Below, in pieces: positions 8,549 through 17,900 of a DNA stretch of 64,000 bases. Positions within the stretch are counted from its first letter, which is position 1. Each line of letters opens with the position of its first letter. This DNA comes from Bacteroidales bacterium (lineage in GTDB: Bacteria; Bacteroidota; Bacteroidia; Bacteroidales; JAADGE01). The DNA is taken from contig JAIORQ010000056.1 of assembly GCA_021108035.1 (NCBI GenBank), positions 1-64,000 of the forward strand, read 5' to 3'. The notes under the pieces are model-generated. The model was not told where the DNA came from. It worked only from the letters and a program-made list of their open reading frames with translations, and made no database searches. The position numbers and the translations under genes are program-made.

Positions 8549-11194
8549 TTAATTAACTATAATTCTGTGTGTAACAGAAGTATTATTATTAGAGAGTTTT
8601 AAAATATAAACCCCTTGTTTTGCAATATTAACAGTATTGGTATTATTGTCAAGAACTTGTGTTTTAACAACTTTACCTGTAATGTCAATTACTTCGAGAT
8701 TGAAAGTTTCGGTAACATTTACATTGAATACTCCGTTTGAAGGATTCGGATAAATGCTTATTCCGTTTGCATTTAAATCTTCGATACTTGTTTCAGGATG
8801 AACAGTAACTGTCCAGTCTTGTGTTGTACCATCTTGTGCCTCAATAGTATAAGTAACAGTTTCTGTATAAGTGTTAACAGTATTACCGCTGTGTTGAGGT
8901 GTTGTTCCGATAAAAGCAATCGCTCCGGTAGAAAGTTCAAATACAGCAGTTAATGCAGTAAGATCCGTACCGTCATAAACTTCAACATCAACTGTGTGTG
9001 CAACATCATCAATGACTGTATTTCCTGTTGTTATAAATCCCTCAAAATCGAAAGACAAAATATCAGTTGAATCATTATCTGCAATATCTGCAGAAATAGT
9101 CCAATGTCCTACATTTGTTTCGTTTTGAGCAGTAACAACATAATAAACAGCACCTGTAAAGTCGTTTGCAGTAACTCCGCTGGTTTGCGTATAAGTACCA
9201 ACCATAGCACCGGCACCGTCAGAAAGGGTAAACGTAGCAATTAAATCAGAAACATCAGTTCCGAACGGGAAATCTACATGAATAGTTTCAAGCACAGTAT
9301 TAATTGTAGCATCTGTTTGTCCGGGTAAAGAATATGTTAAAAAATCAGTTTCGTGATTTAGTGCAATTGTAACAGTAACTAACCAGTCTTCCGTAGATGC
9401 ATCATCACCTGTTACGGTATAAGTAACCGGGGTTGTGAAATCATTTGCAGTTGTTCCGCTAACTTGCGTAACAGCACCAACAACAGCAGTAGCAGTACGA
9501 ACAAGAGTAAAGTCAGCAACCAATGTTGTAACATCTGTACCGTAGAAAACTTCAATATCAATAGTATGAGCTATATAGTCAATATCAGCAGGAGTTGTTT
9601 GTTCCGGAAATGAATAAGCTAAGACATCAGTCGGCAATGAATAAGGAACTGCAAAACCGCAAATTTGTGCTTTTGGAAATGCACCAATCGGAGCAGATGC
9701 CACACCCGTACTAACATCAACAGTACGCAAGTTACTTGTAGCAGGGGTATCATCTTCATAAGAAGCAATATACAGAATATCATTTTCAACATCAAATTCC
9801 ATATCTTGTGCCTGAGTTGCTATATCAATACCGAGTGCACCGATAAGTGCAGCTGCTCCTGTTGTTTTATTTATTGAATATAAAGAAGCATCATCTCTGT
9901 TTAGTGAATAAAGTTCACCTGCTTCGTTACACGCAAGATTACCAAAAGTAGAACCTCCAATACCGCAATTAGCAACGAATACAGCTACTCCTGTTGTAAG
10001 ATCAACAGTATATAAACTTGTGCCCGTAATTCCGTACATTACATCTGTGGAATAATCATAAGCCATTCCGTTTATATAAACTCCAAGGTCTCCGTCTCCT
10101 ATTGGAGTAACAACTCCTGTTTCTTTATCAATACTAATTAAAGTTTGATCCATGTAATCTGCTGCATACCAGACATGATTTGCCATTGCGCCTGCATAAA
10201 CAGATGTAGATGTTTCTTCAACAAGATTATAAATACCGTCAGGGTCTTGTAAGTAGAAATAAGAAGGACCTTGAGTAACGAGACTTTGACCCCCTTGAGG
10301 CCAGCAATATGCAATACTGCCTTCTGCTACAACACACGCATCAATTAATATATCATTAGCAGCATTTTCATCTCCTGTAAGTACTACTTCTGCAGTAACT
10401 GAATATGTGTCGTCACCGGGAGTTGTCCATTCATCGTCCATAATTACAATCATATCTTCATCACTAAAAAATGATGTACTAACAGTAGAAGTACTGCTGT
10501 AAACATCGGAAGTTCCGTCATTAATAGTAATTGTAACATCAAAATCACTCTCTGTATTGGTTCCGTAGTTATGTAGAGTAACTTTTGGAGTATATGAATC
10601 ACCTGAATTAACAAATGTAGGTTTTACAACATCTACACCGATATCGTGATCCGGAGCCGGCGTACAATCAACTACAACATCATCTATTGACCATTCATCG
10701 TTATAATCGCCTTCGTAATAGAAACCGATATAAATTATTTGTCCGTTATATGCAGCAAGAGATAAATTTACCTCAGCCCATGCATCTTCTGTGCCGGGCT
10801 GACTGTATAATACTTCAAGTTCAGTAGCAGTACTAGGATCAGGACCATCTAAAACAGATACTTTATGTAAAAGATAATAAGCACTATAGTTTTGGTATTC
10901 CCAAAAGTTTATAAAATAACCGTTATTATCAATATCTAAAGCAGGTGTAACCATCCAGTCCATACATGCATCTGCAACATTATCATCATTATGATATGCA
11001 GCTGCTGAACCAGTATGGACTACACTTGTTCCTTCAATCCATCCTGCCGGGTCTCCTAATTGGAAAAAGCCCCAATCCGTAGGTGGCCATGTTTCAAAAC
11101 CCTCGTCTAAAATTGGTTGTGCATTTGCAGAAAATACAATTACAAACGCAATCAGTAATGTAAATAATTTCTTAAGTGTATTCATTTTTATCAT
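8549..11194 (-). CDS. Secreted choice-of-anchor J protein with three DUF5018-like repeats and T9SS tail
   Basis: An 881-residue protein. MIKMNTLKKLFTLLIAFVIVFSANAQ is a signal peptide; translation may start at the second Met (11185). Residues 28-180 are a choice-of-anchor J domain (LDEGFETWPPTDWGFF ... WMVTPALDIDNN ... WSIDDVVVDC). A CARDB-like domain follows, then a propeller-like region (residues about 300-510: GVVTPIGDGDLG, GVAVFVANCGIG). Next come three repeats of about 90 residues with HTIDIEVFYGTDVT...QVSG.TANDFTTPVTYTV, which resemble DUF5018. The T9SS type A tail starts at YPNPSNGVFNVN. It is probably an outer-surface structural or binding protein. Confidence 0.84.
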   Translation of the reverse strand: MIKMNTLKKLFTLLIAFVIVFSANAQPILDEGFETWPPTDWGFFQLGDPAGWIEGTSVVHTGSAAAYHNDDNVADACMDWMVTPALDIDNNGYFINFWEYQNYSAYYLLHKVSVLDGPDPSTATELEVLYSQPGTEDAWAEVNLSLAAYNGQIIYIGFYYEGDYNDEWSIDDVVVDCTPAPDHDIGVDVVKPTFVNSGDSYTPKVTLHNYGTNTESDFDVTITINDGTSDVYSSTSTVSTSFFSDEDMIVIMDDEWTTPGDDTYSVTAEVVLTGDENAANDILIDACVVAEGSIAYCWPQGGQSLVTQGPSYFYLQDPDGIYNLVEETSTSVYAGAMANHVWYAADYMDQTLISIDKETGVVTPIGDGDLGVYINGMAYDYSTDVMYGITGTSLYTVDLTTGVAVFVANCGIGGSTFGNLACNEAGELYSLNRDDASLYSINKTTGAAALIGALGIDIATQAQDMEFDVENDILYIASYEDDTPATSNLRTVDVSTGVASAPIGAFPKAQICGFAVPYSLPTDVLAYSFPEQTTPADIDYIAHTIDIEVFYGTDVTTLVADFTLVRTATAVVGAVTQVSGTTANDFTTPVTYTVTGDDASTEDWLVTVTIALNHETDFLTYSLPGQTDATINTVLETIHVDFPFGTDVSDLIATFTLSDGAGAMVGTYTQTSGVTANDFTGAVYYVVTAQNETNVGHWTISADIADNDSTDILSFDFEGFITTGNTVIDDVAHTVDVEVYDGTDLTALTAVFELSTGAIAFIGTTPQHSGNTVNTYTETVTYTIEAQDGTTQDWTVTVHPETSIEDLNANGISIYPNPSNGVFNVNVTETFNLEVIDITGKVVKTQVLDNNTNTVNIAKQGVYILKLSNNNTSVTHRIIVN

Positions 11195-11575
11195 TTTTAA
11201 ATTGTTAAAATTATATTTTGTTATTTGTTATTTGTTGTTTTTTAAATTATAGATATTTGTATTTGCTTAGAAAAAATTGAGTTTATAATTCTGACTTTTT
11301 TGAAAAAGCACAAAATTTTATTGTCCTCACATTTTTTGCAAATAGAAATATCTCAAACCTATTCTCCATAATTGCGAGATAGTATGGTATTTAATAATAT
11401 TCCTGTTTTTCTTAAGAATATTATTATTTGATTTATATATTTCATATGTTATAATGGTTTTACTGTTATTTTATCGGAAAAATTAATTATTTTATAAATA
11501 CCGTTATATATTTTCTGTAAAATGCTTAAATGATATAATGCTTAAATGATTGATTAACTAAACGATATTGATATT
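11195..11575. other. Intergenic region with small hairpin and short degenerate repeats
   Basis: No convincing gene in 381 bp. It contains an AT-rich 10-bp perfect stem (11393-11402 with 11416-11425) with no clear T-run and, near 11520-11550, two copies of an AATGCTTAAATGAT-like unit. On the minus strand upstream of the 8549-11194 gene there is an AACAAAT-type tandem repeat (about 11205-11235). The promoter of that gene is presumably here, but no clear TAnnTTTG box was found. Confidence 0.5.
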
Positions 11576-14500
11576 CTATTGAATAATAACTTTTGTAACT
11601 TTAATTTCTTTATCGGTAGTTATTCGCAAAAAGTAAACACCGGCATTAATGCCTTGTACGTTGATTTCATTGTTTAATACTGATTTATTCTTGTAAATTG
11701 TTTGTCCTCGACTGTTTATCAATTCAACATTAATTATATTAACATTTTTATTATTTAATGAAAAATTAAAAATACCGGAACTTGGATTGGGATATACAGT
11801 AACAAATTCCTCATCAAGAATTTGATTCGGTTCAATACCGGTCGGAACATGACCGAACCAATCTAATGCTTCTTGTATCATAGTATTGATATCAGCATCA
11901 GTAAACTGGGATATATCAAAACTGGTAAAGAATGATTTATAAATAAGGTTATCTAACCAAACAGCACAACTTTTGCCTTTTGCATAAGCATTTCCGCTGT
12001 GAGGTCCGTCTTCAAACAAGAATGAATTATAAGAGCTGATATCAGGATTAGTAACTTCATCGTTATAATATTCCAAGCATGTTCCGTTACTAATTACATC
12101 GGGGCTGTTAGAATAAACGTTTAATTCCACACCTTCTGTTCCTATCGGAGAATCAGCCACACCAATTATGCTGCCGTCAGAATAATCATATATATCGGGA
12201 CCGCCTATTCCGTCAGTTCCGCCACCGGTTCCTGTGGGAATATGTCTGCCGCGTAAATATGCATAATAGAACTTAACAATGGGTCTGTAGTACATTTCAA
12301 AACTCCATAACATATAAGCACTACCTGCAAGTTCGTCTGATGCAGTAAAAATATTTTTCGGATTTTCGTTTGTTCCGAGATCAAGAAAATTCATTAAAGC
12401 TAAACCGAGAATATCTTCTGAATCACCATGTCCCATTGAATTCCCATACATAAAAATTGTTTTATATGAATCGGGAAAATCATATTGGTTGAATTCTTCC
12501 CAATTATAAAAATCATAATTTACACCAAATGCATCAAAACCGGCAGTAAATTTAGGAAATTCTTTATTTTGGTAATCTTGATAACCCGGAACTGTACCCG
12601 GATGAAGGAGAAGAATATCTACACCGTTAGTAGGTAATATTTTGAATGTGAAATAATTATCTGGGGCATCTGACGGTAATGTTCCTCTGTTTTGTGCCGG
12701 AGAATTATCAACTGCAGCAAAATAATAATTTACTGTTGTGCTTTTAGATATTTCGGGTAATTGATAGATGAAAGTATTAAATGATTTACCTGCAGAAGCA
12801 ATCGCTTGCCATCCGTTGCCGATATTATAATAAAGAGAGTCATACAGTATTTCTGCCATATCGGTTACTTCAACAGTTATTTCAGGTGTAGTATCGAACG
12901 TATTACCTCTTTCATATTCGTAATCAAAATAAGGTGCATATAAATCTTCTCCCTGAAAAAATTTAATTGCAAGTTCGTCGGTAAGAAGGTTTCCTAATGG
13001 TTCTACACCTATGTAAGTCTGGTTTTCAACAATCTCAAACAAATAAGATAATCCAATATCTGTATTATCATTTTGAATACCGATTGTTGAACTTCTTCCG
13101 TTATCGTGTGGACAAGCACTTCCTGTTTGACCAATTGCTACATCTTTATATTGAAAAATTATATCGCCGTTTTCATGAAATATTGCTTCAAAACAAAGAG
13201 TAGTGTCTGTAACCGTACCGTAACAAAACCTAAAATTATGCCATTCAACAACACAATAACGGTCAGGTGCAGTACCGAATGTTTGGAAATAAATATCTCC
13301 GATACCTTCATCTGCCAATAAATCGTCCCAATAAACTGCGACTAATGCCGGCATTGAGTAGTTTCCGGGTACAGGCATAATGTAGTTAAACATGTTACCA
13401 TCTCTCCCCCAACCGTCATAGGGATAAGGATATTCATTATACCAGGTATTATCAGCAAGAAGCATTTCTCCGTTTGTGTCAACATAAAAATAGTCTCTGT
13501 CAATCCCGTAAAAATTAAAAGGAAAACCAAAAGGAATAGGGGCAGAAAGATTATCATCGCCGTAAAAAGAAGGGTAAGGGAAACCATACATAATTGCCGA
13601 TTCACCGGTTCCGCTGATCTCTATCCAGTCATAAACAGGTCCGCCGTCTTCTTGGCTGTCAATCCATTCGTAACCCATAGCATCAGGACCGCCTGTTCCG
13701 TAATGTATAACTACTTCTGTTTCAATAATCATTGTATCATTATCGGAATTTTGGTCGCCTGTAAGGGCTGTCCAAATTTTAATTGTGTAAGTTCCTTCGG
13801 TATCCGGTGTCCATGCTCCTGAAAACAAAACTTGGTCGGTTGCTCCTGAAACAATACCTGCGGAATAAGAACTCAATGCTGAATAATCAAGAACATCCGA
13901 AGCGTCTCTGATTTCACAATTAAGATAAAAACTTTCTGTAATATCATTAGTGCCGAAATTTTTAATTGTAAAAGTCGGAATTATTTCTGCACCTGTAAAG
14001 GAATAATCGGTCGGGATTTCTATTGAAAGCACACCAACATCATTTGCTGCAATTTCAGTAACAATTACATCAACAATATCTGATGCAGTTGCTTTTCCTA
14101 ATCCGTCATCAACTTCAAAAGTAAGAGTTTCTGTACCGAACCAACCGGGAGAAGTAAAAGTTACTTCAAAACCGTCAATTGCTGCAACTACGTTTGTATT
14201 TCCTGTTACTGATAATGTTGCAATTTCGGGATTAAAAACTTCAATGTATTGTGTAAAGTCTACAATTAATTCATCGTCTTGTTCAAAAGTGAAATTATCA
14301 GGTAAAATAATTGTCGGAGCAAAAGCTTGTCCTACTTGTACGTCATCCAAAACAACAGCATAACCGTTTTGTGTCCATTTGAATGCAATATAAATATCTT
14401 CTCCGTTAAATGAGCTTAAATCATATTGATATCTTGTATGGCTGTCTGTTATACCTGCTGCTGTTTGAAAAAGTGAAAAACTCCCGATACTATTATTGGT

Positions 14501-14833
14501 TGTTGAAACCATTATTTCAATATCTTCAGTTGAGAACCAAGATCTTGCATAAAAAATTAAATAGTCTCCGGTTTCGGCTGCAATTTGTGGAGTAATTAGC
14601 CAGTCTTCGTTACCGTTGATTGATGAAACTGCAACTGCACTCCAGTTTCCGGTATGAGCATAGCTTTCGCTTTCATAAATTGACCATCCGTCATCATCAT
14701 CATTATTAATAACCCAGTCTGCGGGTAAAATTCCGCCTTCAAATCCTTCATCAATTTTCCATTGGGCGTATGCCCCGGAAGTTGTAAATAACATTATCAT
14801 TAAAACAACAAATCCTTGTAAATTTTTTTTCAT
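11576..14833 (-). CDS. Large secreted choice-of-anchor J / cadherin-like protein with T9SS tail (paralogue of 5486-8479)
   Basis: A 1085-residue protein closely related to the 5486-8479 product: same signal peptide (MKKNLQGFVVLMIMLFTTSGAYAQ), same WKIDEGFEGG start of a choice-of-anchor J domain, and the same C-terminal half (NPKNIFTASDELAGSA, CAVWLDNLIYKSFF, SFDISQFTD). It differs by an extra cadherin/Ig-like domain at about residues 180-265 (NFTFEQDDELIVDFTQYIEVFNP ... VDDGLGKATASD). The tail is T9SS type A (YPNPSSGIFNFS ... AGVYFLRITTD). The pair probably arose by duplication. The molecular role is unknown. Confidence 0.85.
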   Translation of the reverse strand: MKKNLQGFVVLMIMLFTTSGAYAQWKIDEGFEGGILPADWVINNDDDDGWSIYESESYAHTGNWSAVAVSSINGNEDWLITPQIAAETGDYLIFYARSWFSTEDIEIMVSTTNNSIGSFSLFQTAAGITDSHTRYQYDLSSFNGEDIYIAFKWTQNGYAVVLDDVQVGQAFAPTIILPDNFTFEQDDELIVDFTQYIEVFNPEIATLSVTGNTNVVAAIDGFEVTFTSPGWFGTETLTFEVDDGLGKATASDIVDVIVTEIAANDVGVLSIEIPTDYSFTGAEIIPTFTIKNFGTNDITESFYLNCEIRDASDVLDYSALSSYSAGIVSGATDQVLFSGAWTPDTEGTYTIKIWTALTGDQNSDNDTMIIETEVVIHYGTGGPDAMGYEWIDSQEDGGPVYDWIEISGTGESAIMYGFPYPSFYGDDNLSAPIPFGFPFNFYGIDRDYFYVDTNGEMLLADNTWYNEYPYPYDGWGRDGNMFNYIMPVPGNYSMPALVAVYWDDLLADEGIGDIYFQTFGTAPDRYCVVEWHNFRFCYGTVTDTTLCFEAIFHENGDIIFQYKDVAIGQTGSACPHDNGRSSTIGIQNDNTDIGLSYLFEIVENQTYIGVEPLGNLLTDELAIKFFQGEDLYAPYFDYEYERGNTFDTTPEITVEVTDMAEILYDSLYYNIGNGWQAIASAGKSFNTFIYQLPEISKSTTVNYYFAAVDNSPAQNRGTLPSDAPDNYFTFKILPTNGVDILLLHPGTVPGYQDYQNKEFPKFTAGFDAFGVNYDFYNWEEFNQYDFPDSYKTIFMYGNSMGHGDSEDILGLALMNFLDLGTNENPKNIFTASDELAGSAYMLWSFEMYYRPIVKFYYAYLRGRHIPTGTGGGTDGIGGPDIYDYSDGSIIGVADSPIGTEGVELNVYSNSPDVISNGTCLEYYNDEVTNPDISSYNSFLFEDGPHSGNAYAKGKSCAVWLDNLIYKSFFTSFDISQFTDADINTMIQEALDWFGHVPTGIEPNQILDEEFVTVYPNPSSGIFNFSLNNKNVNIINVELINSRGQTIYKNKSVLNNEINVQGINAGVYFLRITTDKEIKVTKVIIQ

Positions 14834-14857
14834 TTTTTTTTTATTAAAATAAGAAAA

Positions 14858-14882
14858 AGAAAGGAACTTTTAGTTCCTTTCT
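14858..14882 (-). terminator. Intrinsic terminator or leader hairpin before the 11576-14833 gene
   Basis: A perfect 11-bp stem (14858-14868 with 14872-14882, AGAAAGGAACT and complement, TTT loop) is followed on the minus strand by a T-rich run. It lies 29 nt after the stop of the 14912 gene and 24 nt before the start of the 11576 gene. Sequence and position match the hairpin at 8505-8531. Confidence 0.75.
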
Positions 14883-14911
14883 AAAGAAACATTTATTTAT
14901 CAATCAATCAA

Positions 14912-17900
14912 TTATTCAATAATAATTTTATCTTTATATACAGTGCCTTTGTTAAATGTGAGTTTTACGAAATATATTCCGGCTGCACAGTCGCTTAAAT
15001 CAATTTCCTTAATATTTTTCGATGTATTTAACGAAACAATAATTTTTCCGAAAGCATCTGTAATTTCAATATTATATCCGGAATTATTATTTCCTGTTGA
15101 AATAGTAAATAATCCGTTATTTGGATTAGGATAAATCAATATCCGGTTTTCGTTCGGGTTATTTATTTCTACCGCATTTTTCACTTCAAGTATAAAATCA
15201 TCTGAAACACTTGCTCCGAAAATATCGGTTGCTGTTACGACAATATCTAAAATTTGTACGTCCAAAGGTGTTCCGTTAAAGTTTTGTGTTTCATTATCAA
15301 AATTCAACCACTCCGGTAATTCATCACCGTTTGCAAGTTGTACTGAAACAGTAAGTTCATCACCTGTATCATCATCCGTAAACATATTTTCGGGGAGTGT
15401 ATAATTATATAAAACTTCCGTAAATGTTTCTTGATCAGGTATTTGTTGAGATACCACAGGCGCATCGTTCGTATCGAAATGCAGATAAAAACGTTCGTTA
15501 TCAATTCCTGCATCTTGAGTAAATGTATATATCTGTTGTTCACGTATATTTATAAATTGACTTAAATCTTGGTCTTCTATGAATATATGTACATTTTCAA
15601 AATTATTTTCTGTTAAATTTATTGTATATTCATCATTAATCCCGACATATAAACCCAAGGGAACAACTTTATATTCCGTAAATTCAGGCAAACTATTTAA
15701 TGCAAATTGATGATTTTTACTTTCTGTTAATGTATATAATTGAGGCTTATCACTGTTCTGCGGAATCATTTTGTGAGCATCGTAATTGCCGTCATGTTCA
15801 TCTGTAGCATCAGGGAGAGTACGAATTACGGTTTCATCTGAATACTCGTCTTTTTCAATTTGTAAACGTAACATATCGGGAATTGATTCGTTTTTTTTAT
15901 AAAATGCTTGTGATTTGTGTTCTCTTGCTGAATTTGGTATTGAAAAAGTACCTACAGCTGTTGCTTTTACAAAAAAGCCTTGCCCTACGGGTACATATTG
16001 CGAACCTGTATTTACTGAAATTCCTTGATTATAAGCAGTTCCTCCGCCATAATATTTATACTGTTCTGAACTGTCATCATAATAATAAACTACATTTTCT
16101 ATTTTTGTTTTGTCGAAACCGGCAGCGTCCCAGTCGAATGCTGAAGTGTATGGATTTCCTACAAGATTCCATCCTTCAAAATCATTCCAGTCAGCAGTTA
16201 CCCCGTTTTGACCAACAGCACCGGTGCCGTTGTCAGTAGTATCAACAGAAAAATCTTTTTGTCCGGCAAATAAATTACCGCCTGTTTGAGTATATGTTTT
16301 ATTTTCGGTATAATAGAAAATAAATCCTTTGTCTGTAGGAAGGCGTGGAGTTGATACTTTTGTCCAACCCGTAGTGCCGTATGCTGTTGTTGCGTCCCAG
16401 TAATCAGCCGTGCTTTCATCATACCAAAGAATATTCGGATTATAATATCCGCCTCCTGCATCTGTAAATATTAAAGTGTCAATTAGATGCAGAGGAGCAA
16501 AAAGATAATGCCAGTTGTTGCCGGTAAGGTATCTTTCTACAGTTGCGGGGATATTTACAGTTGAATGAATTAAAGAACCTGTGCCGCTTGAACTTGATTT
16601 AATTACTAAACCTGATGAGACCGCATTGTTTGTTAATGTACCGCTTACGGTTAATGCGTTTCCTTCGGCAATATTAAGAACATTCCCTGCATTGATTGTC
16701 AGGGCGTTACACGTTGTAGGACTTGCAATTGTTCCGATAATTTGCTTTGTTCCGGTTCCGTTCATAATAAGATTTCCGTAAGCATAGTTATAGATATCTT
16801 GGCTTGTGCCTGTCCCGTTATAAGTTGTTGTACTTGTTGCATTAAAACTTACTGCGTTAGGTGTAAAAGTTCCGGCAGTCAAATACAGATTTGACCCTAC
16901 ATTAGCAGTTAATGTTCCGGTTGATGTTAATGTTCCGTCTGTTATTGTTAAAATACCTGTTGCTCCGCTTCCGAGAGTTATATTTCCGCTTACAGTTAAA
17001 GTTCCGCCGGTTGTAACTGTAAGGCTTCCTCCGTCTTGTATATCAAGGCTTTTACATTGGTTATCGGCTTCATTAATAAGCGGGTAATTCGTACAACCGG
17101 AAGGTATTGTAACAGCAGCTGTATTATCAGGTACTCTATTATTCCCCCAGTTTCCGGGTATTTGCCAATCGTTGCTGACACTTCCTATCCATCTGCCCTG
17201 TTTAACTCCTATATAAACATTATCAACAGACCAACAGTCATCACCATCGTTAGTCATTACAAAAGCAATATACATATTTTGCCCGGAATATGCACTCAGG
17301 TCAACTGTATGTTTTCTGTATTCGTCTGTCCAGCCGGCTTCGCTGTAACTTGTAATATCTGTAAAACTTGCATGATTTGTTTGTGATGTTGTTGATTTCT
17401 TAATATAATACATAGAGTTAAAAGTAGCAGGAAAAGCTTGTCGTTCGTAATATATTAATTCAAAATTATTTCCTATTGATAATTGTTGTGTTACAAGCCA
17501 ATCTTCTGCCAAACCTCCGGTAACGTTTTCATAAGATACATAAGCATGATGACTTCCTGAATAAGGATGAGGTACCGGTGAATCTTGTACCCAGTCATTA
17601 TTTGTACCCAGCCCGTTAGTTCCTCTGTATGAAGTCCAACAAGTAGGCGGTACCGCGACTTCAAAGTCTTCTCTATACGGGAACGCAGAACTTCCGCATG
17701 CAAGTGTTGTTGTATTTCCTGTTAAAGGAGATGTTGTTCTGTATTTAGGACCTCCTGTACAACCGTCATTATTATATGCAAAAATAAAAAAGTAATATTG
17801 GGTTGATTGTGCAAGTCCTGATGCCGTGAAATTTGTTGCAGATGAAAACTGCACAACTGTACCGTCTCCAATAGTGTTTCCGGTGCTGTATGTTGTAGCG

